A stretch of DNA of 64,000 bases, from the NCBI GenBank assembly GCA_018669795.1, contig JABHSQ010000005.1:310001-374000 (forward strand), written 5' to 3'. The notes beneath the pieces were generated by a model. That model had not been told where the DNA came from, ran no database searches, and was given only the letters and a program-made list of their open reading frames with translations. Both the position numbers and the translations under genes were made by a program. This stretch comes from Flavobacteriaceae bacterium. GTDB taxonomy: Bacteria > Bacteroidota > Bacteroidia > Flavobacteriales > Flavobacteriaceae. Below are positions 35,342 to 44,729 of the stretch, one piece after another. The stretch's first letter is position 1. Every line of letters starts with the position of its first letter.

Positions 35342-35878
35342 TTAAAGGGCTAAGCTTGTTTTTATAAATTCCATTCTGTTTGCTAAGGTCCCAAAAGGAA
35401 CCTCAATTACTTCGTATCCATATTTTTCATAGCCTTCTAATAAGCAATGATGTATTTTTTCTGCCTCTTCAAAAGACTCATACCGCTCATTATCTTGTTT
35501 GTATATTTCTTTCCAAGGGGGCAATAAAAAAACCGTATCATAGCGATTATTGTGACAAACTTTTTCAAAGTCATCCGGATAGTTCACCTTTGTAAAATCC
35601 ATATAAGCAATGATATCTGGTAAACCTCTATCATAAAAAATAGGAGCATTTTTAAAATGATGGATGTCCTCAAATTGTTTTAAACGCCCTTCCAGTAGTT
35701 TTTTACTAAAAAGAATAGGGTCTGTAAGAAATAATTGATCAATGCCTTCTTTCTGAGCTTCCAAAATAACATCACGAGAAATCTCCTGCTGACATTGAAA
35801 ACCATTTTCTGAAAGGAAAGAAATCAAGGTAGTTTTTCCGGAACCAGGCCCACCAGTAATAACAATTTTATTTGGCAT
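35342..35878 (-). CDS. AAA_28-type P-loop ATPase (predicted)
   Basis: A 178-aa P-loop protein. KIVITGGPGSGKTTLISFL is Walker A, and SRDVILEAQKEGIDQLFLTDPILFSKKLLEGRL and IFYDRGLPDIIAYM resemble the NadR-like kinase/ATPase fold. It starts the recQ-fmt transcription unit, two bases ahead of recQ. The substrate is unknown, and a nucleoside/ribosyl kinase-like activity is only a fold-based guess. Confidence 0.82.
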   Translation of the reverse strand: MPNKIVITGGPGSGKTTLISFLSENGFQCQQEISRDVILEAQKEGIDQLFLTDPILFSKKLLEGRLKQFEDIHHFKNAPIFYDRGLPDIIAYMDFTKVNYPDDFEKVCHNNRYDTVFLLPPWKEIYKQDNERYESFEEAEKIHHCLLEGYEKYGYEVIEVPFGTLANRMEFIKTSLAL

Positions 35879-35929
35879 ATGAATAAGATATTATGCAAAT
35901 AACGTAAATAATTATTGATAGCGAAACCC

Positions 35930-35937
35930 TATATTTG
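35930..35937 (+). promoter_or_regulatory. -7 box upstream of the DUF493 gene
   Basis: TATATTTG lies 20 bp before the ATG at 35958. No TTG is correctly spaced upstream. Confidence 0.45.
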
Positions 35938-35957
35938 TAAAGTGTAAAAAAAATAAA

Positions 35958-36248
35958 ATGAAAACAGAGAAAGATACTGCTGCTTTTTACAAAAGATTAG
36001 AGGAAAGTCTTAAAAATGATACTACCTGGCCAGCTGTCTATTTATATAAGTTTATAGTTCCAACAAGCCCTGAAAAAATCGTAGAAATTAAAACTATTTT
36101 TAATGATGCGAGTGCAGAGATTAGCAGCCGTGATTCTTCCAAAGGCACCTATACAAGTATTTCTATAAATGTAAGGATGAAATCACCAGAGGCAGTTATT
36201 GAAAAATATAAAAAAGTTTCTAAAGTAGAAGGAGTTATTTCTCTTTAA
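35958..36248 (+). CDS. DUF493 (YbeD-like) family protein
   Basis: A 96-aa ferredoxin-like-fold protein. WPAVYLYKFIVPTSPEKIVEIKTIFNDASAEISSRDSSKGTYTSISINVRMKSPEAVIEKYKKVSKVEGVISL covers the DUF493 domain, related to ACT-type regulatory folds. A probable regulatory protein with unknown partner. It has its own TATATTTG box and is read divergently from the recQ unit. Confidence 0.88.
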   Translation: MKTEKDTAAFYKRLEESLKNDTTWPAVYLYKFIVPTSPEKIVEIKTIFNDASAEISSRDSSKGTYTSISINVRMKSPEAVIEKYKKVSKVEGVISL

Positions 36249-36298
36249 AAATTAGTATTTTGCACGCAGAATTGAAATTACTTCATAAAATAAATCAC

Positions 36299-36322
36299 AT
36301 TGCAGGTATATAATACTGCAAT
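36299..36322 (+). promoter_or_regulatory. hairpin in the leader of the DUF4290 gene
   Basis: ATTGCAG and CTGCAAT form a perfect 7-bp inverted repeat around a 10-nt AT-rich loop, 15 bp ahead of the TTG start at 36337. It could be an operator or a structured leader. Confidence 0.35.
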
Positions 36323-36336
36323 ATTATCCTTAAATT

Positions 36337-36981
36337 TTGATAGATCATATAGAATACAACTCTGAGCGACCAAAGCTTATTATACCTGAATATGGAAGAC
36401 ATATTCAAAAAATGGTAGACCAAGCCATTGAAAAAGAAACAAAAGAAGAACGAAATAAAATTGCAAGCAGTATTATTGCTGTAATGGGTAACTTAAACCC
36501 ACATTTGCGTGATGTCACAGATTTTCAACACAAACTTTGGGATCAATTATTTATTATTTCAGACTTTAAATTAGATGTAGATTCTCCCTACCCAATTCCT
36601 AAGAGGGAAGAATTACAAGAGCATCCTCAATCCCTAGAATACCCTCAAAACTTTCCAAAATATCGTTTTTACGGAAACAATATAAAACGAATGATTGATG
36701 TTGCTATTGGTTGGGAAGATGGAGAGAAAAAGGAAGCTTTAGTGTTTACGATTGCAAATCACATGAAAAAATGCTTCTTAAATTGGAATAAAGATACGGT
36801 GGAAGACGATGTCATTTTTAAGCATTTATTTGAACTTTCTGAAGGTAAATTAAACCTAAAAGGAACTGAAGAAGAACTGCTGGATACCATGACTATTCTT
36901 AGTAATAATAAAAGTTATGGCGCTAAGAAAACCACAAAAACAACTAAAAATACCAAAGGGAGAACTTGGAAAAAATATTAA
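36337..36981 (+). CDS. DUF4290 domain protein
   Basis: A 214-aa protein with TTG as the only upstream start that keeps the family opening (IDHIEYNSERPKLIIPEYGRHIQKMVDQAIEKE). Conserved blocks include VMGNLNPHLRDVTDFQHKLWDQLFIISDFKLDVDSPYP and VFTIANHMKKCFLNWNKDTV. The C-terminus is a Lys/Thr-rich tail. The family is confined to Bacteroidota, where it commonly sits beside murA, as here (74 bp). Function unknown. Confidence 0.9.
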   Translation: MIDHIEYNSERPKLIIPEYGRHIQKMVDQAIEKETKEERNKIASSIIAVMGNLNPHLRDVTDFQHKLWDQLFIISDFKLDVDSPYPIPKREELQEHPQSLEYPQNFPKYRFYGNNIKRMIDVAIGWEDGEKKEALVFTIANHMKKCFLNWNKDTVEDDVIFKHLFELSEGKLNLKGTEEELLDTMTILSNNKSYGAKKTTKTTKNTKGRTWKKY

Positions 36982-37055
36982 TAGGTCTTAAGCAATATGG
37001 AAGCTAATTTTAGGTTTATTAATACTACTAATAGTTAGAAAATCAGTTATTTTTT

Positions 37056-38366
37056 ATGGGATCTTTTCGAATAGAAGGAGGCAATAGGTTACAAGGAGAA
37101 ATTATACCTCAAGGTGCTAAAAACGAAACGTTACAAATACTTTGCGCTGTCTTATTAACAGACGAAGAAGTGGTGATTGAAAATGTGCCTGACATTCGAG
37201 ATGTCAATAAATTAATTGAAATTCTTGCCAACCTAGGTGTTAAGGTAAAAAAACTTGGAAAAGGATCTTATTCTTTTAAAGCGGATCAATTGGATTTAGA
37301 CTATCTAGAGTCTGAAAAATTTAAGGAAGAAGGAAGCTCATTAAGAGGATCTATTATGATTGTTGGTCCTTTGTTAAGCAGGTTTGGAAAAGGATTTATT
37401 CCGCAGCCAGGAGGCGATAAAATTGGAAGAAGACGTCTTGATACCCACTTTGAAGGTTTTATAAAATTAGGTGCTACTTTTCGGTATAATAAAGAAGAAT
37501 GTTTTTATGGTGTAGAAGCTCCTAATGGACTTAAGGGTACTTATATGCTATTAGATCAAGCATCGGTAACTGGAACAGCAAACATTGTGATGGCTGCAGT
37601 ACTCGCTACAGGAAAAACAACAATCTATAATGCTGCTTGTGAGCCTTATTTGCAGCAATTATGTAAAATGATGGTTCGCATGGGAGCTAAGATACAAGGT
37701 ATTGGCTCTAATTTATTAGTTATAGAAGGAGTATCTGTTTTAAAAGGTTGTCATCATCGAGTACTTCCAGATATGATTGAAATAGGAAGTTGGATTGGTT
37801 TAGCTGCTATGACTCGCAGTGAAATAACAATCAAAAATGTAAGCTGGGAAAATTTAGGACTCATCCCTGATACCTTCAGGAAATTAGGAATTATTTTGGA
37901 GAAAGTTGGAGATGATATTCACATTCCAAGACAGGAGAGTTATGAGATTCAAGGATACATAGATGGTTCTATTTTAACCGTTTCAGATGCTACCTGGCCA
38001 GGATTCACTCCCGATTTATTAAGTATTGTTTTGGTGATTGCTACGCAAGCAAAAGGAAGTGTTTTAATTCATCAAAAAATGTTTGAAAGCCGTTTGTTCT
38101 TTGTGGATAAATTGATTGATATGGGCGCAAAAATAATATTATGTGATCCCCATCGTGCAACAGTAATAGGTCATGATTTTGAATATCCATTAAAAGCAAC
38201 AACGATGGTATCACCAGATATTAGAGCTGGAATTTCATTGTTAATAGCTGCTTTGTCTGCTAAAGGGACCAGCATTATACAGAATATTGAGCAAATTGAT
38301 CGCGGTTATGAAAATATTGACGAAAGATTGCGAGCAATAGGAGCTAAAATCACAAGATTTGATTAA
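37056..38366 (+). CDS. murA: UDP-N-acetylglucosamine 1-carboxyvinyltransferase with Asp at the fosfomycin-target position
   Basis: A 436-aa enzyme that transfers enolpyruvyl to UDP-GlcNAc in the first committed step of peptidoglycan synthesis. GGNRLQGEIIPQGAKNETLQILCAVLLTDE is the N-terminal block with the catalytic Lys/Asn. The mobile loop reads PQPGGDKIGRRRLDTH, so D121 stands where E. coli MurA has Cys115 (PGGCTIG). Cys-to-Asp enzymes are active and insensitive to fosfomycin, as known for mycobacterial and chlamydial MurA. Full length, ending six bases before a convergent gene. Confidence 0.96.
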   Translation: MGSFRIEGGNRLQGEIIPQGAKNETLQILCAVLLTDEEVVIENVPDIRDVNKLIEILANLGVKVKKLGKGSYSFKADQLDLDYLESEKFKEEGSSLRGSIMIVGPLLSRFGKGFIPQPGGDKIGRRRLDTHFEGFIKLGATFRYNKEECFYGVEAPNGLKGTYMLLDQASVTGTANIVMAAVLATGKTTIYNAACEPYLQQLCKMMVRMGAKIQGIGSNLLVIEGVSVLKGCHHRVLPDMIEIGSWIGLAAMTRSEITIKNVSWENLGLIPDTFRKLGIILEKVGDDIHIPRQESYEIQGYIDGSILTVSDATWPGFTPDLLSIVLVIATQAKGSVLIHQKMFESRLFFVDKLIDMGAKIILCDPHRATVIGHDFEYPLKATTMVSPDIRAGISLLIAALSAKGTSIIQNIEQIDRGYENIDERLRAIGAKITRFD

Positions 38367-38372
38367 TGATAA

Positions 38373-38945
38373 TTAGGATTTTTTCTTGTTGATTTCGTCT
38401 TGAAGTTTTCTTCTTAATTGTTGTTCTCTTTCTAAAGAACGTTGCCTGAAATTTTCAAATTCTTCATCAGTTTCACGAAGCTTACTTTTTGTTGTTTTTA
38501 TAATATAAAAACCACTTTTATATTTTATAAACAAAACAACAATGATTAGGAATAGTATCCCAAGTGTGAAAAACACCATAAAGGTATAGTTGGACTTATT
38601 GGTTAAAATTCCCAATACTTGGATTCCATTTTCTTTTTTCTTAGAACTGGTTAATTCGTTTTTTGTAGTAGCTAATTGAACGGTTAACGTGTTGATTTCA
38701 GAATTTTGATTTTCAATTGTAGAAGCTTTTGTTATTATATTTTCTTCTAAAAGGACTATTGAATCTGAAACATTTTCTCTCAGCTTATAAATTTTTTCTT
38801 TTTTTACGACCTTATAACCTTTATAGCTATTGGATTTTTTAATTAACTCTTTAAATTGATCATCAATAGATAATTGTTGGGCTTGCACTGTAAAAGTAGC
38901 AAGGAATACCAATAAAAATATACCTTTTAAAATATTCATCATCAT
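38373..38945 (-). CDS. hypothetical membrane protein with coiled coils
   Basis: A 190-aa protein. A signal peptide (MMMNILKGIFLLVFLATFTVQAQ) is followed by a likely coiled-coil segment (residues about 60-105), a transmembrane helix (FMVFFTLGILFLIIVVLFI, about 120-140) and a charged heptad-like tail (DEEFENFRQRSLEREQQLRRKLQDEINKKKS). A type I topology with a periplasmic stalk and a cytoplasmic coiled coil is predicted. No named family is recognised. Confidence 0.7.
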   Translation of the reverse strand: MMMNILKGIFLLVFLATFTVQAQQLSIDDQFKELIKKSNSYKGYKVVKKEKIYKLRENVSDSIVLLEENIITKASTIENQNSEINTLTVQLATTKNELTSSKKKENGIQVLGILTNKSNYTFMVFFTLGILFLIIVVLFIKYKSGFYIIKTTKSKLRETDEEFENFRQRSLEREQQLRRKLQDEINKKKS

Positions 38946-39374
38946 CTAAATTAACTTAATACTTAAAAAGTGCAATATCATAAAAATTGCATTAAGCACA
39001 TCCAATTTGTCAATAAATTTCACTCAGATATTTTATGTAAAAATTCAATCCACCTGATGGACCTCTTTTAATTTGTGAAATTATTTTCTCATAAGAAGAT
39101 GCTTCTAAATTGATCCAAGTAAATTAAATTACTAAATACTTCCTATCATTTATTGGTGAAACGCTCGCATGAATATATTTAATAGAATTAATTTTTACTG
39201 TTAATGCACCATTTTCGCAGTTATATTTTTCCATAATAAGAAAACATATTATTTGTATAATATTTGAAAATAAATTAGCATTAGGTGAAAAACAATAGTT
39301 TTTTTGAATTAAGTGAAATTTTATGAATAGTATTGATTAATTTTATACTCAAAAATTAATCTAAAATAACTATT
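38946..39374. other. intergenic region with a minus-strand relic
   Basis: This 429-bp gap contains one candidate relic on the minus strand (39010-39234). The right part (39240-39374) is AT-rich leader for the DUF2911 gene without a clear TAnnTTTG box. Confidence 0.45.
39010..39234 (-). pseudogene. small gene with an in-frame stop (candidate)
   Basis: From ATG 39234 one frame reads MEKYNCENGALTVKINSIKY... for 36 codons, meets TAA at 39126-39124, and continues in the same frame for 37 codons (FTWINLEASSYEKIISQIKRGP...) to TGA at 39012-39010. Both halves have protein-like composition. It could be a 74-codon gene disabled by one nonsense change, or chance. No family is recognised. Confidence 0.3.
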
Positions 39375-40235
39375 ATGAAAAAATTAATGATACTCGCTTT
39401 TGTTTTTGCAATTATATCAACTGCAAATGCTCAAGTTAAAACACCTCAAGCTAGTACTTTCCAGACGAATACTCAAATCGTAGGATTAACTAATGTTGAG
39501 CTTTCTTATTCAAGACCATCCATGAAAGGAAGAAAGATATTTGGTAATCTAGTTCCTTATAACAAGTTATGGAGAACAGGAGCAAATGCAAATACAACAA
39601 TTTCATTTGATGAAAATGTAATGATTGGTGGAAAAATTATTAAAGCTGGTACCTATGCTATTTATACAAAACCCAATATGACATCTTGGGAGGTTTATTT
39701 TTATTCAGATGCATCAAATTCGGGAACTCCGAAAAATTGGGATTCTGAAAAAGTAGTGGCAACTGTTAAAGCCAATGTAGTTTCATTGCCTTTTGAAATT
39801 GAAACATTTACCCTACAAATCGATGACGTTACCAACGATACTGCTAACTTAGGCATGATGTGGGAAAATGTTTATATAGCTGTTCCAATTCGCTTTATGA
39901 CGGATAGCCAAGTAACAGAAAGTATTACTTCTGTAATGAATGGTCCTAGTTCTGGAGATTACTATACATCGGCCGTTTATTATTTAAATGCAGGTAAAGA
40001 CATTGATAAAGCTAAAATATGGATTGACAAGGCAATTGAAATGCGTAAAAATCCAGCTTTTTGGTATTACCGTCAACAATCTTTAATTTATGCCAAATCA
40101 GGAGATAAAAAAGGAGCTATAAAAGCGGCTAAAGAATCATTAAAATTAGCTAAAGAAGCAGGGAATAATGATTATGTAGCGCTTAATACAGAATCATTAA
40201 AAATTTGGGAAGGTAAGAAACCAGTAAACAAATAG
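39375..40235 (+). CDS. DUF2911 secreted protein with a C-terminal TPR-like part
   Basis: A 286-aa protein with signal peptide MKKLMILAFVFAIISTANAQ. Residues about 35-170 are a DUF2911 domain (VELSYSRPSMKGRKIFGNLVPYNKLWRTGANANTTISFDENVMIGGKIIKAGTYAIYT). The C-terminus (AGKDIDKAKIWIDKAIEMRKNPAFWYYRQQSLIYAKSGDKKGAIKAAKESLKLA) forms about two TPR-like helical hairpins. Periplasmic; function unknown. A bidirectional terminator follows. Confidence 0.88.
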   Translation: MKKLMILAFVFAIISTANAQVKTPQASTFQTNTQIVGLTNVELSYSRPSMKGRKIFGNLVPYNKLWRTGANANTTISFDENVMIGGKIIKAGTYAIYTKPNMTSWEVYFYSDASNSGTPKNWDSEKVVATVKANVVSLPFEIETFTLQIDDVTNDTANLGMMWENVYIAVPIRFMTDSQVTESITSVMNGPSSGDYYTSAVYYLNAGKDIDKAKIWIDKAIEMRKNPAFWYYRQQSLIYAKSGDKKGAIKAAKESLKLAKEAGNNDYVALNTESLKIWEGKKPVNK

Positions 40236-40254
40236 TTTTTATTATATAAAATTT

Positions 40255-40287
40255 AAAAAAGCAGCTAATTAATTAGCTGCTTTTTTT
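40255..40287. terminator. bidirectional terminator between the DUF2911 gene and prfB
   Basis: GCAGCTAATT/AATTAGCTGC is a perfect 20-bp palindrome flanked by A6 on the left and T7 on the right. It serves both convergent genes and overlaps the prfB stop codon. Confidence 0.85.
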
Positions 40288-41393
40288 ATAATTCATCATT
40301 TTTTTCTTCTTGGCTATTAGTCATTAAATAAGCCTTTAAAAATCCATCTAAATCTCCATTGAGTACTGCATCTACATTTCCAGTTTCATGAGCTGTTCTT
40401 ACATCTTTAATTAACTTGTATGGATGAAGTACATAGTTTCTTATTTGAGATCCCCATTCAATAGCCATTTTACCAGATTCAATTTCATTTCGCTGTGCCT
40501 GCTGCTTTCGCAATTCAATTTCATACAATTGCGACTTTAGCATTTGCATCGCTTTTTCTCGATTTTCTAATTGAGACCTAGTTTCAGAATTATGAATCAT
40601 AATACCTGTAGGAGCATGTGTTAATATTGCTTTTGTCTCTACTTTATTTACATTTTGTCCACCAGCACCACCACTTCGAGCAAATGCCCAGGAAATATCT
40701 GAAGGATTGATGGATATTTCAATCGCATCATCCACCAAAGGATATACATAAACGGAAGCGAAACTTGTATGTCGTTTTGCATTGCTATCAAAAGGGGAGA
40801 TGCGGACCAATCTATGAACACCATTTTCTCCTTTTAACCAACCAAAAGCATATTCGCCATCTATTTCTATCGTTACGGTTTTAATGCCAGTAACATCACC
40901 AGACTGAAAGTTTAGCTCTTTGACATTAAGATCATGTTTTTCTGCCCACATTAAATACATTCGCATTAACATTTCTGCCCAATCACAACTTTCGGTACCA
41001 CCTGCACCTGCTGTAATTTGTAAAACAGCACTAAGGTGATCACCTTCTTCACTTAGCATATTCCTAAACTCTAAAGTTTCAATAGCAGTCAATGCTTCAT
41101 CAAATCGTTTTTGTACTTGCTCAGGGCTACCTTCCCCTTCTTTAAAAAACTCATAAAGTATTTCTGTATCGTCGGTTAATGCTTCTGCATTGTTAAAGTC
41201 GCTAATCCAATTTTTTTTGGTACGAAGCGTTTTCATAAAAGCTTCCGCATCTTTTGGATGGTCCCAGAAATTTGGATCGTATGTTTTTTCTTCGTCGTTA
41301 GCGATTTCTATTTGTTTGCCACCAACGTCAAAGATACCTCCTTAACGCATCCAGGCGCTTTCTGAGATCATTAAGTTGATCTGTTGTTATCAT
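40286..41393 (-). CDS. prfB: peptide chain release factor 2 with programmed +1 frameshift
   Basis: RF2 recognises UGA/UAA. The ORF track shows only the part from 41236, but the gene starts at ATG 41393: 21 codons ([21 protein letters not shown]), then in-frame TGA at 41330-41328, then a +1 shift into [25 protein letters not shown] and the rest. The product is 368 aa, full RF2 length. SPF at the codon-recognition loop ([11 protein letters not shown]) and [15 protein letters not shown] with the GGQ motif identify RF2. Segments are complement(41331..41393) and complement(40286..41329). Confidence 0.97.
41327..41342 (-). promoter_or_regulatory. prfB autoregulatory frameshift site
   Basis: The minus strand reads AGGAGG TAT CTT TGA C: a Shine-Dalgarno-like AGGAGG three bases before the slippery CTT-TGA-C. 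This is the canonical RF2 site, where low RF2 lets the ribosome shift +1 past the UGA. Confidence 0.95.
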
Positions 41394-41630
41394 ATATAAA
41401 ACCCTAAATTCGGGAGGTTATTAATTAATAAGTTAGTAATAAGTAAAAATAGAATTTAATAAGCCATATTAAAAGAAAATTCTGATATTTTTTATAGATT
41501 TAAAAAATCATATTTTTATAAAATGAAGCTGTCATTATATGTTGAAATTAAAGGGATCGAAGGTTCACGAAATCCACTAAAAAACAAAATATAGCAAGCA
41601 AATGATTACTAGTAAACAGCCTTAAATTGC

Positions 41631-41638
41631 TATATTTG
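41631..41638 (+). promoter_or_regulatory. -7 box upstream of the metalloprotease gene
   Basis: TATATTTG lies 37 bp before the ATG at 41676. No TTG is seen at the -33 position. Confidence 0.5.
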
Positions 41639-41675
41639 CCGATGATAAATTTTTGAAAATAAAAAAAATATAACC

Positions 41676-44078
41676 ATGAAATACGCGATGCTTTGTTTAT
41701 TATTCTTTCTTGGATTCAATTCAATCTGCGCGCAATTTTTAGCAGAAAAAAAAGAGTTAAAAACGTTTAATGGTTTTTTTAATTTTCATTACTCTGAAAC
41801 CGATGGAGAAATTTACCTCGAAGTTGATAAATTAGATACTGAATTTTTATATGCTCATTTCCTTGCCACCGGATTGGGATCTAATGATATTGGATTGGAT
41901 CGAGGTAAAATAGGAGCTGGAGTAATCGTAAAGTTTATTAAAAGTGGGAATAAAATATTGTTATTACAACCAAATCAAGATTTTAGAGCGATCACGGATA
42001 ATGAGTTAGAAAAAAAATCTATTGAGCAGGCTTTTGCTAAATCGGTGTTATTTGGTTTTCCAATAAAAGAAACTAGAGCTGAAACCTATATTATCGATTT
42101 AACACCTTTTTTATTGCAAGATGCCCATCGGGTTGCCAATCGTTTAAAAAAAGCAAAAGAGGGAGTTTATAAATTAGATAAAACAAGAAATGTATTATGG
42201 ATGGAAAACACAAAAGCCTTCCCTAAAAATGTAATCTTTGAATCCTTGCTTACTTTTGTTGGAGAACCAACTGGCAAAAATATTGATCCAGTAACTCCTG
42301 ATGAAACTGCAATTTCTGTTATTCAACATTATAGTTTTGTCGCTTTACCCAATGATAAGTATAGCCCTAGAGTATTTGAGACCAGGTGCGGTTCTTTTCC
42401 AATGGAATACATGGATTATGCGACACCTATTTGGGAGCCCATTAAAAAACGATTTATTTATAGACATCGTTTAGAAAAGAAAAACCCCGACTTGGCGATA
42501 TCTGAAGCAGTTGAACCTATCATTTATTATTTGGATTCAGGAACACCGGAACCCATTCGTTCGGCTCTATTAGAAGGAGCTAGTTGGTGGAATCAAGCAT
42601 TTGAGGCCATTGGTTATAAAAATGGCTTTCAAGTAAAAATACTGCCAGAAGATGCTGACCCCTTAGACCTTCGTTATAATTTAATACAATGGGTACATCG
42701 TTCTACAAGAGGTTGGAGTTATGGAAGTACAATAAGTGACCCTAGAACTGGAGAAATAATAAAGGGACATGTTAGTCTGGGTAGTCTTCGCATCCGACAA
42801 GATTTTTTAATTGCTCAGGCATTGATGAATCAACCTTTTGCAGAAAGAGATGATAATTACGAGCCTATGTTATCTATGGCATTAGCTCGAATTAGGCAAC
42901 TAGCAGCACATGAAGTAGGCCATACTTTAGGATTTGCTCATAATTTTGCAGCAAGCCCAACCAATAGATCTAGTGTGATGGATTACCCGCATCCTACTTT
43001 AACATTAAAAAATGGTGAAATTGATTTTTCCAATGCTTACGATACTGGAATTGGAGACTGGGATAAGGTAACAGTTGCTTATTCTTATAGTGATGTGCCG
43101 AAAGGGATGGAAGAAAAAAAATATTTGAGAGGGATCTTAACCAATGCGTTTATCAATGGTTTACAATATATTTCAGATGCCGATGCACGTCCACAAGGTA
43201 GTGCTCACGGAAAAGCCCATTTATGGGATAATGGTGAAAATGCTTCTGAAGAATTGGAGTCTGTTTTAGCCATAAGAAATCAAGCCATAGAAAATTTTTC
43301 TATCGATAATATTAGAAATAATGAGCCCTATACTGTTTTAGAGGATGTATTTGTACCCTTGTATTTTTACCATCGCTATCAAACTGAAGCTGCCGTAAAA
43401 AGTATTGGAGGTTTAAATTATAATTACGCTGTAAAAGGTAGCGGTGGAGTTGTGGTAGAAGTGATTTCTAAAAAAGAACAAAAGCAGGCTTTAAAATCGG
43501 TCTTAAAAACAATAGCCGTTCAAACTTTACTAATCCCGGAAGCTAAATTAAAATTATTTCCACCAAGAGCGATGGCTTACCAAAGAACTAGAGAATCTTT
43601 TAAAAGTAATACCAATGTTGCTTTCGATGCTTTAGGCGCGGTTGCTACTGCTAGTGATATGACATTGCGATTATTGCTAAACCCTGAGCGTGCTAATAGG
43701 TTAGTGGAACAATATGCAATTTCAGAAAATAATTTAGGGCTTGATGGTGTTTTAAACCCATTAATTGACCATTGTTTTAAAAATAAAACACGTACTAGTT
43801 ATAAAGAAGAAGTTAATAATACCATACAATATCGTTTATTACAAAACCTGTTTAATTTAATTTCTTCAACTAGATCTATTGCACAAGTTAAAGCCATTGC
43901 CAATAAAAATCTGGATGATTTAACTTCATTGTTAAATGATGATAATAGTACTTTTAATAAGCAATTATCAAGAGAAATAAATGAATTTAGAAAGCATCCT
44001 GAAAAATTTAAAACTTTTAAAACACCAAAAATCCCCGATGGGAGCCCCATAGGAAGTTTTCAATGTTCAATTCAATAA
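41676..44078 (+). CDS. secreted zinc-dependent metalloprotease (DUF5117/DUF4953 type)
   Basis: An 800-aa protein with a signal peptide (MKYAMLCLLFFLGFNSICAQ). The N-terminal region (FNGFFNFHYSETDGEIYLEVDKLDTEFLYAHFLATGLGSNDIGLDRGKIG) matches the DUF5118/DUF5117 pair. The zinc motif is H412-E-V-G-H416-T-L-G-F-A-H422 (HExxHxxGxxH, metzincin type), with the Met-turn candidate in SSVMDYPHP. Active-site residues are complete. It probably acts in the periplasm or outside the cell. The substrate is unknown. The next gene starts inside its 3' flank. Confidence 0.9.
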   Translation: MKYAMLCLLFFLGFNSICAQFLAEKKELKTFNGFFNFHYSETDGEIYLEVDKLDTEFLYAHFLATGLGSNDIGLDRGKIGAGVIVKFIKSGNKILLLQPNQDFRAITDNELEKKSIEQAFAKSVLFGFPIKETRAETYIIDLTPFLLQDAHRVANRLKKAKEGVYKLDKTRNVLWMENTKAFPKNVIFESLLTFVGEPTGKNIDPVTPDETAISVIQHYSFVALPNDKYSPRVFETRCGSFPMEYMDYATPIWEPIKKRFIYRHRLEKKNPDLAISEAVEPIIYYLDSGTPEPIRSALLEGASWWNQAFEAIGYKNGFQVKILPEDADPLDLRYNLIQWVHRSTRGWSYGSTISDPRTGEIIKGHVSLGSLRIRQDFLIAQALMNQPFAERDDNYEPMLSMALARIRQLAAHEVGHTLGFAHNFAASPTNRSSVMDYPHPTLTLKNGEIDFSNAYDTGIGDWDKVTVAYSYSDVPKGMEEKKYLRGILTNAFINGLQYISDADARPQGSAHGKAHLWDNGENASEELESVLAIRNQAIENFSIDNIRNNEPYTVLEDVFVPLYFYHRYQTEAAVKSIGGLNYNYAVKGSGGVVVEVISKKEQKQALKSVLKTIAVQTLLIPEAKLKLFPPRAMAYQRTRESFKSNTNVAFDALGAVATASDMTLRLLLNPERANRLVEQYAISENNLGLDGVLNPLIDHCFKNKTRTSYKEEVNNTIQYRLLQNLFNLISSTRSIAQVKAIANKNLDDLTSLLNDDNSTFNKQLSREINEFRKHPEKFKTFKTPKIPDGSPIGSFQCSIQ

Positions 44079-44092
44079 AATATAAAAAAAAC

Positions 44093-44710
44093 ATGAAATA
44101 TCTTTTAATAATTATTTTTGTATGGACCAGTATAGGAGTGCATGCTCAACATGAAAAAAAACACGTAGATCATTTAGTTGCTAAATTCACAAAAAGTTTG
44201 GAAGCCAGAAATATAACGAACTACATGTATATGTATGAATATTGCGATGGGATTATCGATGTTTTTAGATTATCTGATGGCACTAGTTGTTCTTCAAAAG
44301 GCACCTATTATGAAGTGTATGTTTTTTGGAATGAAGACAATCGATCTTTAGTTAAAAAAATTGATAATTGTGGAATATTTTTTGCATTACCAATAAATAA
44401 TATAAATATTTTAAATTATATTTCTACAAATATTCAAGAACTACAAGAACTGGTAAAACAATACGAATTGGAGGCTCCTAAAAATCAAGTAGTAAAAGAT
44501 ATTTCCATTCATCCCTGTCAAACGATGTTTCAATTTAATGTTGATGATCAATCCTTTGGTCAAACTTATAATTTGTTTCAATTAACAACAGATGCTTCCA
44601 ACAAAAATATTAATTTTGACTATAATAATAATTTGAAGATTGTTGCACTTGAAAATCTTTTGAATGAAGAAATTAAATCGATCGAATCCAAGTTTAGACG
44701 AGAATTATAG
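44093..44710 (+). CDS. hypothetical secreted protein
   Basis: A 205-aa protein. The start at ATG 44093 (MKYLLIIIFVWTSIGVHAQ, a signal peptide) is preferred to 44063, which overlaps the protease gene and adds a basic stretch ahead of the signal. Four Cys in the mature part (YCDGIIDVFRLSDGTSCSS, DNCGIFF, HPCQTMF) could form disulfides. No family is recognised. It is 14 bp from the protease gene and likely co-transcribed. Confidence 0.68.
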   Translation: MKYLLIIIFVWTSIGVHAQHEKKHVDHLVAKFTKSLEARNITNYMYMYEYCDGIIDVFRLSDGTSCSSKGTYYEVYVFWNEDNRSLVKKIDNCGIFFALPINNINILNYISTNIQELQELVKQYELEAPKNQVVKDISIHPCQTMFQFNVDDQSFGQTYNLFQLTTDASNKNINFDYNNNLKIVALENLLNEEIKSIESKFRREL

Positions 44711-44729
44711 GATAAAAAATATAGCTACT

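Noticed and set aside
41523-41594. 23-codon plus-strand frame upstream of the metalloprotease
   Set aside because: Too short, no promoter or partner, and followed by the promoter box of the real gene. Probably chance.
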